From SIG452 sp045580405 (GTDB lineage Bacteria; Bacillota; Clostridia; UMGS1840), in assembly GCA_045580405.1 (NCBI GenBank), contig JAZNNT010000176.1, positions 1-12,001 on the forward strand: a DNA stretch of 12,001 nt, in the 5' to 3' direction. Below, in pieces: positions 1-6,747 of this stretch. Numbering within the stretch: the stretch's first letter is position 1; every line of letters begins with the position of its first letter. The translations under genes were made by a program, and so were the position numbers. Below the pieces are notes generated by a model. That model saw nothing but the letters and a program-made list of their open reading frames with translations. It did no database searches and had not been told where the DNA came from.

Positions 1-2
1 AA

Positions 3-31
3 ATAATACCATATATAAATTAAAATGTCAA
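3..31 (-). promoter_or_regulatory. sigma-A type promoter directed off the left edge
   Basis: On the minus strand a TTGACA -35 (31-26) and a TATTAT -10 (8-3) are separated by exactly 17 bases. It would drive a minus-strand gene lying to the left of the window, which cannot be seen. Confidence 0.6.
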
Positions 32-235
32 TCTTTTTTTAATTGAAAATTATAAAAAAATGTTTCAAATTAAAAAACCATTTATTTTTTTATCTGACAA
101 ATGGTTATTATCAATGCAATTATAATTATCTCCCTTTTGAAATAATATTATATCATAATAGGAAAATAACTCAAGTTCACAATTTAATCTGATTTTTGTC
201 ACAAACATCATATAAAATTTTTTACGACGCATAAA
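32..235. other. AT-rich intergenic stretch without recognisable gene
   Basis: This stretch between the leftward promoter and the terminator of the first repressor gene is very AT-rich, with many stop codons on both strands. The only structure seen is an inverted repeat with 8-bp arms, AACCATTT (76-83) and AAATGGTT (99-106). It lies upstream of the leftward promoter and could be an operator or chance. No RNA gene or further promoter was recognised. Confidence 0.4.
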
Positions 236-261
236 AAAGCACTTGCTTCTGCAAGTGCTTT
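233..261 (-). terminator. Rho-independent terminator of the small XRE repressor gene
   Basis: An 11-bp perfect stem (236-246 with 251-261, loop TTCT on the plus strand) is followed on the minus strand by a T run (238-233). The stem overlaps the stop codon of the minus-strand repressor gene, so this is its own terminator. Confidence 0.85.
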
Positions 262-464
262 TACTGTTTATGAAATTCTTCGCCGTTGACTAAAAAATCG
301 ATGGAAACATTAAAATAACGGGACAGTTTCCGAAGCATTTCCAAGCTTGGCTGCCGCTTCCCGTTTTCGTAATGAGAAAGTGCTTCACGGGAAATGTTTA
401 GATCCATCGCTACCTTGAGCTGATTGAGATTTTTTTCTTTTCGAATCCTTTTTAAGCCTTTCAT
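261..464 (-). CDS. Small XRE-family (HTH_3) transcriptional repressor
   Basis: This encodes a 67-aa protein that is essentially one Cro/C1-type helix-turn-helix domain. The layout is typical: IRKEKNLNQLKVAMDL forms helices 1-2, NISREALSHYENGKRQPS the recognition helix and following turn, and LRKLSRYFNVSIDFLV the C-terminal helices. There is no added dimerisation or sensor domain. The frame stays open to a TTG at 482, but the ATG at 464 is preferred because AAGGGGG (477-471) sits 6 bases upstream of it. The gene is divergent from the 549-1192 unit, and the intervening DNA carries strong palindromes. The inference is autoregulation and repression of that unit. Regulators of this size occur in prophages, toxin-antitoxin loci and ordinary chromosomal switches, and the sequence does not decide between these. 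Confidence 0.85.
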   Translation of the reverse strand: MKGLKRIRKEKNLNQLKVAMDLNISREALSHYENGKRQPSLEMLRKLSRYFNVSIDFLVNGEEFHKQ

Positions 465-475
465 CAAATTCCCCC

Positions 476-504
476 TTGACAATATTGTAACATTATGTTA
501 CAAT
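476..504 (+). promoter_or_regulatory. Promoter of the ACG-ORF / membrane protein unit
   Basis: TTGACA (476-481) and TACAAT (499-504) are separated by 17 bases and face rightward. The palindromic operator 481-507 covers the spacer and the -10 box, so a bound repressor would block polymerase. On the minus strand a second TACAAT (489-484) is the candidate -10 of the repressor gene, without a clear -35. Confidence 0.75.
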
Positions 505-526
505 ATTATTGTTACATTTCGTAACA
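481..526. promoter_or_regulatory. Paired palindromic operators between divergent genes
   Basis: Positions 481-507 form a perfect 27-bp palindrome: 13-bp arms (481-493 and 495-507) around a central T. The inner arms are GTAAC and GTTAC. A second inverted repeat, TGTTAC and GTAACA around ATTTC, lies at 510-526. Both share the GTTAC/GTAAC half-site, as expected for two binding sites of one dimeric XRE repressor. The likely ligand is the adjacent 67-aa repressor. Confidence 0.7.
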
Positions 527-548
527 TTAATACTCCAGGAGGAAAAAC

Positions 549-710
549 ACGGATACCAAAATCGCACTGCCCCTTTCATTTGTTGTTCCGACAAATGAAT
601 CTTTCAAATTTCCGGCAAATAAGATCAACCGTTACGGCATAGCCGACTCCACCTTACAATCCTTAGTAAACCATCCGGCAAAAACCCGTAAAAGGAGGGG
701 ATTCTTATGA
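549..710 (+). CDS. Putative 53-codon ORF with apparent ACG start; unknown function
   Basis: A good AGGAGG (537-542) lies 6 bases before an ACG codon (549-551). That codon opens a stop-free frame of 53 codons ending at the TGA 708-710. No ATG, GTG or TTG lies between the in-frame stop at 528-530 and the ribosome binding site. The predicted protein starts (M)DTKIALPLSF, is mildly hydrophobic at the N-terminus, and ends in a basic stretch TRKRRGFL. It resembles no family I recognise. The stop overlaps the next gene in an ATGA arrangement, and the next gene's ribosome binding site lies inside this frame, which suggests translational coupling. It could be a true ACG-initiated gene, a gene whose ATG mutated to ACG, or a leader frame. 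The promoter, spacing and overlap argue for translation; the start codon argues for caution. Confidence 0.5.
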   Translation, partial: TDTKIALPLSFVVPTNESFKFPANKINRYGIADSTLQSLVNHPAKTRKRRGFL

Positions 711-1192
711 AGTATCCGGTAAAAGCAGAGGGACACGTACTGATATTCGGATTCGTATTTTTTCTGTTGATTTTAGCGTTAATAATGCTTCTTTTCAGAA
801 AAATCCATACCCGTAATCAAGCAGCAAACAAGAAATCGGAATTGGATATTATCACAATGCTGGAGGAAGCGGAACAAATCAGCAAGCACTGGGATTTAGG
901 TTCCGTGTGTCTGACGGCAAACGCAATGGAGAAAAAAAGCGTTTCCCTTAGTTTCACCTTAACTCAGGATGATTTGGAAAAACTCCCGAAAATTCAGAAT
1001 GCCGAGAACATTGCAGGCTGGAAACTCGACACCCCTTCCTATTCTGCCCTTCCAACATTAACAATATACTATCACAATGGCTACAAAGGTTCCTGGGAGC
1101 ACTTTTCCGCTCATCTTTTGGATACCCTTCGCAATACACACCCCGAATGGCACTGTCTGGACCACCGAGACGTTAAAATCATCTGCTTTTAG
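707..1192 (+). CDS. Hypothetical single-pass membrane protein, 161 aa
   Basis: The protein has one strongly hydrophobic segment at residues about 12-30 (VLIFGFVFFLLILALIMLLF), preceded by few charges and followed by basic RKIHTR. It is therefore probably anchored by its N-terminus with a soluble domain of about 125 residues inside the cell. That domain starts with a helical, acidic stretch (about 45-65). Its C-terminal half is rich in aromatics and histidine (YYHNGYKGSWEHF, HPEWHCLDHRD). No known family was recognised. AGGAGGGG (692-700 region) precedes the ATG at normal distance, and the ATG overlaps the stop of the preceding frame. The gene is the last of a unit driven by the operator-covered promoter at 476-504 and is followed directly by a terminator, so its expression is probably controlled by the divergent XRE repressor. 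Confidence 0.75.
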   Translation: MKYPVKAEGHVLIFGFVFFLLILALIMLLFRKIHTRNQAANKKSELDIITMLEEAEQISKHWDLGSVCLTANAMEKKSVSLSFTLTQDDLEKLPKIQNAENIAGWKLDTPSYSALPTLTIYYHNGYKGSWEHFSAHLLDTLRNTHPEWHCLDHRDVKIICF

Positions 1193-1207
1193 AATAACAC
1201 CATTGAA

Positions 1208-1234
1208 AAAACACTTCTTCGGAAGTGTTTTTTT
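1208..1234 (+). terminator. Rho-independent terminator after the membrane protein gene
   Basis: A 10-bp perfect stem (1208-1217 with 1222-1231) is closed by C(TTCG)G, the very stable UUCG tetraloop, and runs into a T tract ending at 1234. It lies 15 bases after the stop codon. Confidence 0.9.
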
Positions 1235-1259
1235 ATGTTCCTGTTTTTTCCTTCCTTTA

Positions 1260-1288
1260 TTGACAATTATTTCTCCCTTTGTTATAAT
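1260..1288 (+). promoter_or_regulatory. Consensus promoter of the PHP phosphatase gene
   Basis: TTGACA (1260-1265) and TATAAT (1283-1288) are separated by exactly 17 bases, a perfect sigma-A consensus. The gene starts 55 bases downstream of the -10 box. Confidence 0.85.
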
Positions 1289-1342
1289 AAGAAAAGAGAA
1301 TTTCAAAAGAAGCAAAAGAACCAAAAGAGGAGATTTTATCCT

Positions 1343-2146
1343 ATGATCAGCAATTTTCATACCCATACCGTTTTATGTGACGGCAAAAGCACTCCCGAGG
1401 AAGTGGTATTATCCGCCATCGAAAAAGGCTTTTCCTCTTTGGGCTTTTCCGGGCACGCGCCCACCGATTTTGACCAAAGCTACTGCTTAAAAGATGTGGA
1501 CGGCTATATTGCCACAATCACGGCATTGAAAGAAACATACAAAAAAGAGATTGAAATTTATGTAGGCATCGAGGAAGATGCCTACCAATGGACAGACCGA
1601 AATAGGTTCGAGTATTTGTTAGGCTCTTCTCACTATTTGAAAAAAGACGGCACATACTATCAGTTAGACTGCGGTGCTGATAATTTGCAGAAATGTCTGG
1701 AAGCCTTTTCGGGTGAACCCTTGCAGTTAGCGGAAGCCTATTATTCCCAGTTTACCGCTTACATCAAGGAAAGAAAGCCGGATATTGTGGGGCATTTTGA
1801 CTTGATTACCAAATACGAGGAATCTCAGACTGACTGGTTTCTTTCTAATCCCGACTATCATAAACTTGCCGAACATTATCTGAATCTTGCCTCCGATTGC
1901 GACGTAATTTTTGAATTAAACACCGGCGGTATTGCAAGAGGCATTCGCACCACGCCGTATCCTTATGAAAACCTTTTACATCTTCTAAAGCAAAAAAATG
2001 CAAAAGTAATCATCAATTCAGACAGTCACCATAAAGATACTATCGACTGCTATTTTACCGAAGCGAGAAAATATTTAAAGGATATCGGTTTCCAATATCT
2101 ATACACCTTATATCATAACGAGTTTCAAAAAGATTACTTATCATAA
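1343..2146 (+). CDS. PHP-family histidinol-phosphatase-like enzyme
   Basis: This 267-aa protein belongs to the PHP metallophosphoesterase superfamily, with the size and motif order of HisK-type histidinol-phosphatase (hydrolysis of L-histidinol phosphate, penultimate part of histidine synthesis). Visible metal-site motifs are HTH at 6-8 with D13, H38 in GFSGHAP, E77 in VGIEED, H97 in GSSHYL, H151 in GHFDLI, and D227/H229 in NSDSHH. All positions expected to bind the metal cluster are present. The ATG at 1343 is chosen because GAGGAG (1327-1332) lies 10 bases upstream and the conserved N-terminal HxH follows at once; an open frame further upstream runs through the promoter and is not coding. 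No other his genes are nearby, so the exact substrate is not certain; another phosphate ester is possible. It is transcribed alone from its own promoter. Confidence 0.85.
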   Translation: MISNFHTHTVLCDGKSTPEEVVLSAIEKGFSSLGFSGHAPTDFDQSYCLKDVDGYIATITALKETYKKEIEIYVGIEEDAYQWTDRNRFEYLLGSSHYLKKDGTYYQLDCGADNLQKCLEAFSGEPLQLAEAYYSQFTAYIKERKPDIVGHFDLITKYEESQTDWFLSNPDYHKLAEHYLNLASDCDVIFELNTGGIARGIRTTPYPYENLLHLLKQKNAKVIINSDSHHKDTIDCYFTEARKYLKDIGFQYLYTLYHNEFQKDYLS

Positions 2147-2160
2147 CACACATACAATTA

Positions 2161-2234
2161 TGTCATTGGGAATGAGTATTACGAATGAGGAATCTCCGTA
2201 TCTTCCGAGATTCCTCGCCTTGCTCGGAATGACA
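2161..2234. repeat. Palindromic MITE-like intergenic repeat
   Basis: A 74-bp segment is bounded by 7-bp terminal inverted repeats, TGTCATT (2161-2167) and AATGACA (2228-2234). Inside are 10-bp perfect arms, GAGGAATCTC (2187-2196) and GAGATTCCTC (2207-2216), around a 10-base loop. A short direct repeat GAATGAG occurs at 2170-2176 and 2183-2189. From memory, the outer TGTCATT/AATGACA ends with inner GAATCTC-type arms resemble a family of small palindromic repeats seen between genes in many Firmicutes and other genomes. This copy is asymmetric, suggesting decay. As RNA it would fold, so it may also act as a weak terminator or processing site between the phosphatase and the peptidase genes. There is no T tract. 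Confidence 0.6.
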
Positions 2235-2280
2235 ACACGTGAAACTGTGCCAAAACTTATTCATAGGAGGACCAAAAGAA

Positions 2281-3540
2281 ATGGATTTAAAAACAATTTG
2301 CGACCTGATTGACAAGCATCAGGACGAATTATATCAAATGCTTTCGGATTTGATTAAAATCAATTCCGAAAACGACGGCACCAACGGTAACGAGGAAGAA
2401 TGTGCCCGCTATGTTCATAGGCTTTGTCAGGAGGCAGGCTTTGAAAGTGACCTGTATTCTCCCATGTCTTTGGAAGGCTTTTCCGAGCATCCCGACTATA
2501 TGCCGGGCAAGCACTTAGAAAACCGTTACAATGTAACCGCTATCTGGAAAGGCGAAGCTGACGAAAATGAAGTGATGCTGATGGCACATACCGATACCGT
2601 GGTATTTGGCGACCTTGCCAACTGGAAACGTCATCCCTTATCCGGCGACATTGAAAACGGCTGTATTTACGGCAGAGGTGCCACCGACGATAAATACGGT
2701 ATCGCTTTATCCATCTTCTTAATGAAGTTAATGAAGGATGCAGGCTTTACCCCTAAGAAAAACCTGCTGTTTTCTGCCTATGTGGACGAAGAACTGGGTG
2801 GTTCTCACGGAGCTATGGCAGCAGTGATGAAATATCCCACCAAACGCATCGTCAATATTGACGGCGGCTGTGAAATGTTAGTCCCCAGTGCAACCGGCGG
2901 CGGCGTTGTGATTTACCGCTTCCACACCAAAGACACGGTGGACAGCGCAGAACCCACCGCGCAGGGCTTCCCCATTGTGCTGGAAGAAATGAAAAAGTTT
3001 CGCAATGCCCGTTACGATGAGTTACAAAAAAATCCCTACTACAAAGACACCTTTGTTCCCGGAACTTCCTTACGTTACAACGAAATCCGCGCCGGAAACA
3101 ACGATATGGATAAAGATGTGGGAGAGCTGAAATTCACCTTCTATACCGATAAAACCAAAGAAGAAATTTATCAGGAATTTTCTGAATTAGAAAAATCCAT
3201 TGCCGCAAGGTTAGAGCCTTTAGGCCTGATTGGTGATGGATTTATCCCCGATTCCCGTTTCTTCCACTATGGTGTTTGTCCGCCGGATCGTGAAAACATC
3301 AAGCTGATGGTGGATGCGGCAAAAGAAGCAGCTGGTATGGATATGCAGGTGTGTGCAGGTGCCCTGTCCGACATGTCCGTGCTGTTAAAATACGGCAGTA
3401 TCGACACCTTCACCATCGGTGCTTCCAGAATGTTCCACGAAGAAGGCGGCGCTCATCAGCCCAACGAGTTTGTTGAATGCCAAAAACTTTTGGATTTAAC
3501 CAAATCCGTGGCAGCCTACCTCTTAAAAGTATTAGGATAG
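2281..3540 (+). CDS. M20-family metallopeptidase / deacylase (dipeptidase-like)
   Basis: This 419-aa protein is a cytosolic zinc-dependent M20 family member (the ArgE/DapE/CPG2/PepV group). Visible motifs are MAHTD with H103 and D105, GRGATDDKYG with metal-bridging D136, VDEELGG with catalytic E170 and metal ligand E171, NIDGG with D194, and the C-terminal GAHQPNEF with H392. Residues between about 200 and 310 correspond to the inserted lid or dimerisation domain. It probably cleaves an amide or dipeptide bond; the exact substrate cannot be read from the motifs. The start at 2281 is preferred over an upstream in-frame GTG at 2239 because AGGAGG (2265-2270) lies 10 bases before it and the upstream codons lie next to the intergenic repeat. 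The NIF3-like gene follows 11 bases after the stop, so the two form an operon. No clear promoter was found just upstream. Confidence 0.88.
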   Translation: MDLKTICDLIDKHQDELYQMLSDLIKINSENDGTNGNEEECARYVHRLCQEAGFESDLYSPMSLEGFSEHPDYMPGKHLENRYNVTAIWKGEADENEVMLMAHTDTVVFGDLANWKRHPLSGDIENGCIYGRGATDDKYGIALSIFLMKLMKDAGFTPKKNLLFSAYVDEELGGSHGAMAAVMKYPTKRIVNIDGGCEMLVPSATGGGVVIYRFHTKDTVDSAEPTAQGFPIVLEEMKKFRNARYDELQKNPYYKDTFVPGTSLRYNEIRAGNNDMDKDVGELKFTFYTDKTKEEIYQEFSELEKSIAARLEPLGLIGDGFIPDSRFFHYGVCPPDRENIKLMVDAAKEAAGMDMQVCAGALSDMSVLLKYGSIDTFTIGASRMFHEEGGAHQPNEFVECQKLLDLTKSVAAYLLKVLG

Positions 3541-3551
3541 GAGTTATGATT

Positions 3552-4346
3552 ATGAAAGCCAACGAAATTATGGAGCGCCTGTTTACCCTGGCGTTACAAG
3601 ACAGAGAATTTAATCCCAACGGTGACTGCTGTAAAGCAGGAGACCCCGAAAAAGAAGTCACAAAACTGGCAGTGACTACCTTCCCCTCCACCGACGCCAT
3701 TAAAGCGGCGGCAGAATGGGGAGCAGATATGCTTTTGGTACACGAACCCTTATACTATGACCATTTGGATGCCTACAGTACTAAAAAGCTGCAAAGCGAA
3801 AAACGGGAGCTGATTGAACAAAGCGGTTTAACAATCTGCCGGTTCCACGACCACGCTCATTTTGCACCCAAAGATTTTATTGCCGTGGGAATGGTGCGTC
3901 AGATGGGCTTTGATGCAGATGTAGAATATATTACTCCCGGTCAGAACACCCGTATTACCTTAAAAAATCCCATGACCGCTTTGGAAGTGGCAAAACATCT
4001 GGAAAGGGTTTTAGGGCTTCGCCATATCAGAATCTGCGGTGCAAGAGACCTTCCTGCAACCGTGATTACAGGCATGTTCGGTGCTCCCGACGGTATCCTG
4101 GATTTACTGCAAAGCGATGACACCCAAATCATCATTGCAGGTGAAGTTTGCGAATGGACCATGGCAGAATATGCCCGGGATGCCGGTCTTATGGGACACA
4201 ACAAAACCCTTCTGATTTTAGGTCATGCAGGAAGCGAAGAAGCAGGTATGCAATACATTGCTGATTTCATTGCCGAAATGCTGCCTTCCCTTACCGTTAA
4301 ATACTTCCCCTGCGGTGAAGTTTATACCTATACCGACAGCGAATAA
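3552..4346 (+). CDS. NIF3-like (DUF34) dinuclear metal protein
   Basis: This 264-aa protein shows the NIF3/YbgI signature: GADMLLVHEPLYY near the N-terminus (H64), RFHDHAHF with D100, and LGHAGSEEAGM with H225 and E229. These correspond by spacing to the two-metal site of E. coli YbgI, except that the second residue of the usual HH pair is Glu (E65). I recall a related subfamily with HEP at this place, so this may be a group feature rather than damage. NIF3 proteins form hexameric toroids. Their cellular role is still uncertain, with links to GTP cyclohydrolase-like chemistry and metal handling. The ATG at 3552 is preferred over 3546 because AGGAG (3539-3543) gives an 8-base spacing rather than 2. 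The ribosome binding site overlaps the stop of the preceding peptidase gene, showing tight coupling. Confidence 0.85.
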   Translation: MKANEIMERLFTLALQDREFNPNGDCCKAGDPEKEVTKLAVTTFPSTDAIKAAAEWGADMLLVHEPLYYDHLDAYSTKKLQSEKRELIEQSGLTICRFHDHAHFAPKDFIAVGMVRQMGFDADVEYITPGQNTRITLKNPMTALEVAKHLERVLGLRHIRICGARDLPATVITGMFGAPDGILDLLQSDDTQIIIAGEVCEWTMAEYARDAGLMGHNKTLLILGHAGSEEAGMQYIADFIAEMLPSLTVKYFPCGEVYTYTDSE

Positions 4347-4405
4347 ATTTATAGTTATCTTTTTTGACTTTTTTGTTTTTTTTGCTACATTTTTCCATCT
4401 TGCCC

Positions 4406-4434
4406 TTGACGAACACAAAAATTGGGTATATAAT
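4406..4434 (+). promoter_or_regulatory. Promoter of the aldolase gene
   Basis: TTGACG (4406-4411) and TATAAT (4429-4434) are separated by 17 bases. It starts a new transcript after the peptidase-NIF3 pair; between them (4347-4405) lies T-rich DNA without a convincing hairpin. Confidence 0.8.
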
Positions 4435-4478
4435 TGTAGCAGAAATCAAATTGCCAACAACGTAGGAGGATTTTTACT

Positions 4479-5258
4479 ATGGATATGAGAAAAAGCAGAG
4501 TGCTTGCAAAAATGAGAAACGGCGAAATGGCGGTTTCCTGCAAGTTAAATATTTCCGACCCCAGAGGTGCAGAAATTGCTGCGATGAGCGGTTTTGACTG
4601 TATCTGGATTGACATGGAGCACGTTCCCGCAACCTATCTGGAAGTGGAAAATATCATCCGTGCCGCAAAAATTTATGATGTTGACGTATTAACCCGTGTG
4701 GCAAGAGGAAGCTACAACGATTTAATCCGTCCCTTAGAAGCAGATTCTTCCGGTATTATGGTTCCTCACCTGATGAGCTTAGAAGATGCAAAACAGATTG
4801 TTTACTACACCAAATTCCATCCCATCGGACGTCGTCCCTTAGATGGCGGCAATGCAGACGGTAAATGGTGTCTGGTAGACGGTAAAGATTACATGGAGCA
4901 GGCAAACGATCAGCGTTTTGTAGTGGTTCAGATTGAAGACCCCGAACCGCTGGCAGACTTAGAAGAAATTTGTAAATTGCCCGGCATCGACATGATCTTT
5001 TTTGGTCCCGCAGACTTCACTCAGGGCTTAGGCTGCCCCCTGGATTTTGCAAATCCCAAGGTGGACGAAACCAGAAGACTGATTGCAAAAACCGCGAAAA
5101 AATATGGCAAATTTGCAGGTACCACCGGTGGCCCCGGCAATATTGCACAGATGCGTGATATGGGTTACGACTTTGTAAATGTTTGTGCAGACGTTATCCT
5201 CTTAGGTCAGGGCTACAAACAGGCGTTTGAAGCTACCGTGGAAGCTTTAAAGAAATAA
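4479..5258 (+). CDS. HpcH/HpaI-family class II 2-oxo-acid aldolase
   Basis: This 259-aa protein is a metal-dependent TIM-barrel aldolase of the HpcH/HpaI family, which reversibly cleaves 4-hydroxy-2-oxo acids to pyruvate plus an aldehyde. Recognisable residues are IDMEH with catalytic H48, R73 in LTRVARG (binds pyruvate), GIMVPHL, QIEDPEPL with metal ligand E153, and GPADFTQGLG with metal ligand D179. Their order and spacing match HpaI and RhmA/GarL-type enzymes. The length is that of the family. Which aldehyde is used cannot be told; no catabolic genes flank it. AGGAGGA (4464-4470) lies 8 bases before the ATG; a second in-frame ATG at 4485 is less well placed. The gene has its own promoter and terminator and is monocistronic. 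Confidence 0.88.
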   Translation: MDMRKSRVLAKMRNGEMAVSCKLNISDPRGAEIAAMSGFDCIWIDMEHVPATYLEVENIIRAAKIYDVDVLTRVARGSYNDLIRPLEADSSGIMVPHLMSLEDAKQIVYYTKFHPIGRRPLDGGNADGKWCLVDGKDYMEQANDQRFVVVQIEDPEPLADLEEICKLPGIDMIFFGPADFTQGLGCPLDFANPKVDETRRLIAKTAKKYGKFAGTTGGPGNIAQMRDMGYDFVNVCADVILLGQGYKQAFEATVEALKK

Positions 5259-5261
5259 GAT

Positions 5262-5294
5262 AAAAAAGAGAATCCCCTTGGGATTCTCTTTTTT
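5262..5294 (+). terminator. Rho-independent terminator after the aldolase gene
   Basis: GAGAATCCC (5268-5276) pairs with GGGATTCTC (5280-5288), extended by A-T pairs and followed by a T run to 5294. An A run on the left side could let it also work leftward, but no leftward gene needs it. Confidence 0.9.
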
Positions 5295-5309
5295 CATGTC
5301 CCAAATCCC

Positions 5310-5338
5310 TTGACAAATTTCTACAGATTTGGTATGAT
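5310..5338 (+). promoter_or_regulatory. Promoter of the uracil salvage operon
   Basis: TTGACA (5310-5315) and TATGAT (5333-5338) are separated by 17 bases. The transcript would have a leader of about 57 bases before the permease start. Confidence 0.8.
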
Positions 5339-5362
5339 TAAGATAATAAAAAAATAAGATAA

Positions 5363-5383
5363 ACTGCTGCATAAAACAGCAGT
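5363..5383 (+). promoter_or_regulatory. Leader stem-loop before the uracil permease gene
   Basis: ACTGCTG (5363-5369) pairs perfectly with CAGCAGT (5377-5383) around a 7-base loop in the 5' leader, ending 6 bases before the ribosome binding site. There is no T run and no PyrR-type conserved loop that I can see. It may stabilise the message or modulate translation; function is unknown. Confidence 0.45.
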
Positions 5384-5402
5384 GATAACGGAGGAGATTC
5401 TC

Positions 5403-6731
5403 ATGAATTTAGTCTATGGCGTAAAAGACAAGCCTACATTTGGCAAAACCTTAGTCTTTGCATTCCAGCAGCTGCTGGCAATTTTAGCGGCAACCATCGC
5501 AGTTCCCTCAATTGTCGGAAATGGCATGTCCCATTCCGCAGCACTGTTTGGTGCAGGGGTTGGTACTTTAGTATACCTTCTCTTCACCAAATTTAAAAGC
5601 CCTGTATTTTTAGGTTCTTCCTTTGCATTCATCGGTTCTATGGTAGCAGCATTCGCAGGTGCCGCAACCACCGCTGCAGGATACATGGGTCTGATTATCG
5701 GTGCAGCATTTGCAGGCTTAGTATATGTAGTATTAGCAATCATCGTAAAAATTGCAGGCGTGAAATGGATTAACAAGCTGATGCCTCCCGTGGTTATCGG
5801 CCCCACCGTTGCATTAATCGGTCTTTCCTTAGCAGGCGCTGCAATTAACGACCTGCAGGTTGGTAAAGTAATGGTTGACGGTGTTTCCACTGCTTCTGTT
5901 TATGTATGTATCATCTGCGGTCTGGTAACCTTGGCAACTGTGATTCTTTGCTCCGTTTACGGCAAAAAAATGACCAAAATGATTCCCTTTATCATCGGTA
6001 TTTTAGCGGGTTACTTAGTGGCAACCGTGTTCACCTTAATCGGTAATGCAACCGGAAACCCCGCTCTGATGGTAATTAATTTCAACGCATTTAACAATAT
6101 GCAGTGGGTTCCCGATTTCACCTTCCAGACCGCTTTCAAAGGCATTGGTGATATCACTCCCCAATACATTGCAACCGTTGCTGTGGCATATCTGCCGGTT
6201 GCTTTTGTAGTATTTGCAGAACATATTGCAGACCATAAAAACTTATCTTCTATTATCGGTTCCGACCTGTTGGAAGAACCCGGCTTACACAGAACTCTGT
6301 TAGGTGACGGTATCGGCTCTGTTGCAGGCGCAATCTTTGGCGGCTGCCCCAACACCACCTACGGCGAATCTGTTGGCTGTGTGGCAATTTCCGGTAATGC
6401 TTCTGTTATCACCATTTTTGTTACTGCAATTATGGCAATCATTGCATCCTTTATTGCTCCCTTTGTAACCTTCCTGGCAACTATTCCCAACTGCGTAATG
6501 GGCGGCGTTTGTATCGCATTATACGGCTTTATCGCAGTATCCGGTTTAAAAATGATTCAGCAGGTTGACTTAGGTCAGAACAAAAACCTGTTTGTTGTTG
6601 CAACTATCTTAATCACCGGTATCGGCGGTTTCACCTTAAAATTTGGTGATATCACCATTACCTCCATCGCTTGTGCATTAATTTTAGGTATTCTGGTTAA
6701 TGTAATGGTATCCGGTAAAAAAGCACAATAA
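5403..6731 (+). CDS. Uracil permease, NCS2 (UraA/PyrP) family
   Basis: This 442-aa integral membrane protein takes up uracil, probably with protons. It has the NCS2 layout of about 14 membrane segments. The N-terminal LAATIAVPSIVG and SSFAFIGSM lie in the first repeat. E273 in FAEHIADH and the NTTYGE motif (317-322, E322) line the substrate site in the UraA structure. The CPNTTYGESVG and LATIPNCVMGGV stretches are typical of uracil and xanthine transporters. The adjacent upp gene strongly supports uracil as substrate. The ATG at 5403 is chosen because GGAGGAG (5390-5396) lies 6 bases upstream; an in-frame GTG at 5382 falls within the leader hairpin. The gene ends 16 bases before upp, whose ribosome binding site overlaps its stop codon. 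Confidence 0.9.
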   Translation: MNLVYGVKDKPTFGKTLVFAFQQLLAILAATIAVPSIVGNGMSHSAALFGAGVGTLVYLLFTKFKSPVFLGSSFAFIGSMVAAFAGAATTAAGYMGLIIGAAFAGLVYVVLAIIVKIAGVKWINKLMPPVVIGPTVALIGLSLAGAAINDLQVGKVMVDGVSTASVYVCIICGLVTLATVILCSVYGKKMTKMIPFIIGILAGYLVATVFTLIGNATGNPALMVINFNAFNNMQWVPDFTFQTAFKGIGDITPQYIATVAVAYLPVAFVVFAEHIADHKNLSSIIGSDLLEEPGLHRTLLGDGIGSVAGAIFGGCPNTTYGESVGCVAISGNASVITIFVTAIMAIIASFIAPFVTFLATIPNCVMGGVCIALYGFIAVSGLKMIQQVDLGQNKNLFVVATILITGIGGFTLKFGDITITSIACALILGILVNVMVSGKKAQ

Positions 6732-6747
6732 GGAGTGTAGCAAAACC

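Noticed and set aside
424..642. Plus-strand frame of 72 codons across the repressor start and operator region
   Set aside because: It runs antisense through the XRE gene and through both operators, has no ribosome binding site, and is displaced by the better supported frame 549-710.
261..1192. Toxin-antitoxin pair made of the XRE gene and the neighbouring frames
   Set aside because: The genes are divergent rather than a tandem pair, and the 161-aa membrane protein shows no known toxin motif; kept only as an open possibility.
1058..1366. Minus-strand frame across the terminator and promoter between the membrane protein and phosphatase genes
   Set aside because: It spans a clear terminator and a perfect plus-strand promoter and has a low-complexity lysine-rich product; a shadow of the real genes.
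5339..5402. Purine or PyrR-type RNA switch in the permease leader
   Set aside because: The leader is too short for an aptamer plus expression platform, and no terminator or conserved binding loop is seen.
5414..5890. Minus-strand frame of 158 codons inside the uracil permease gene
   Set aside because: Antisense to a well-supported NCS2 gene; the alanine/proline/threonine-rich product is what reverse reading of a membrane protein gives.
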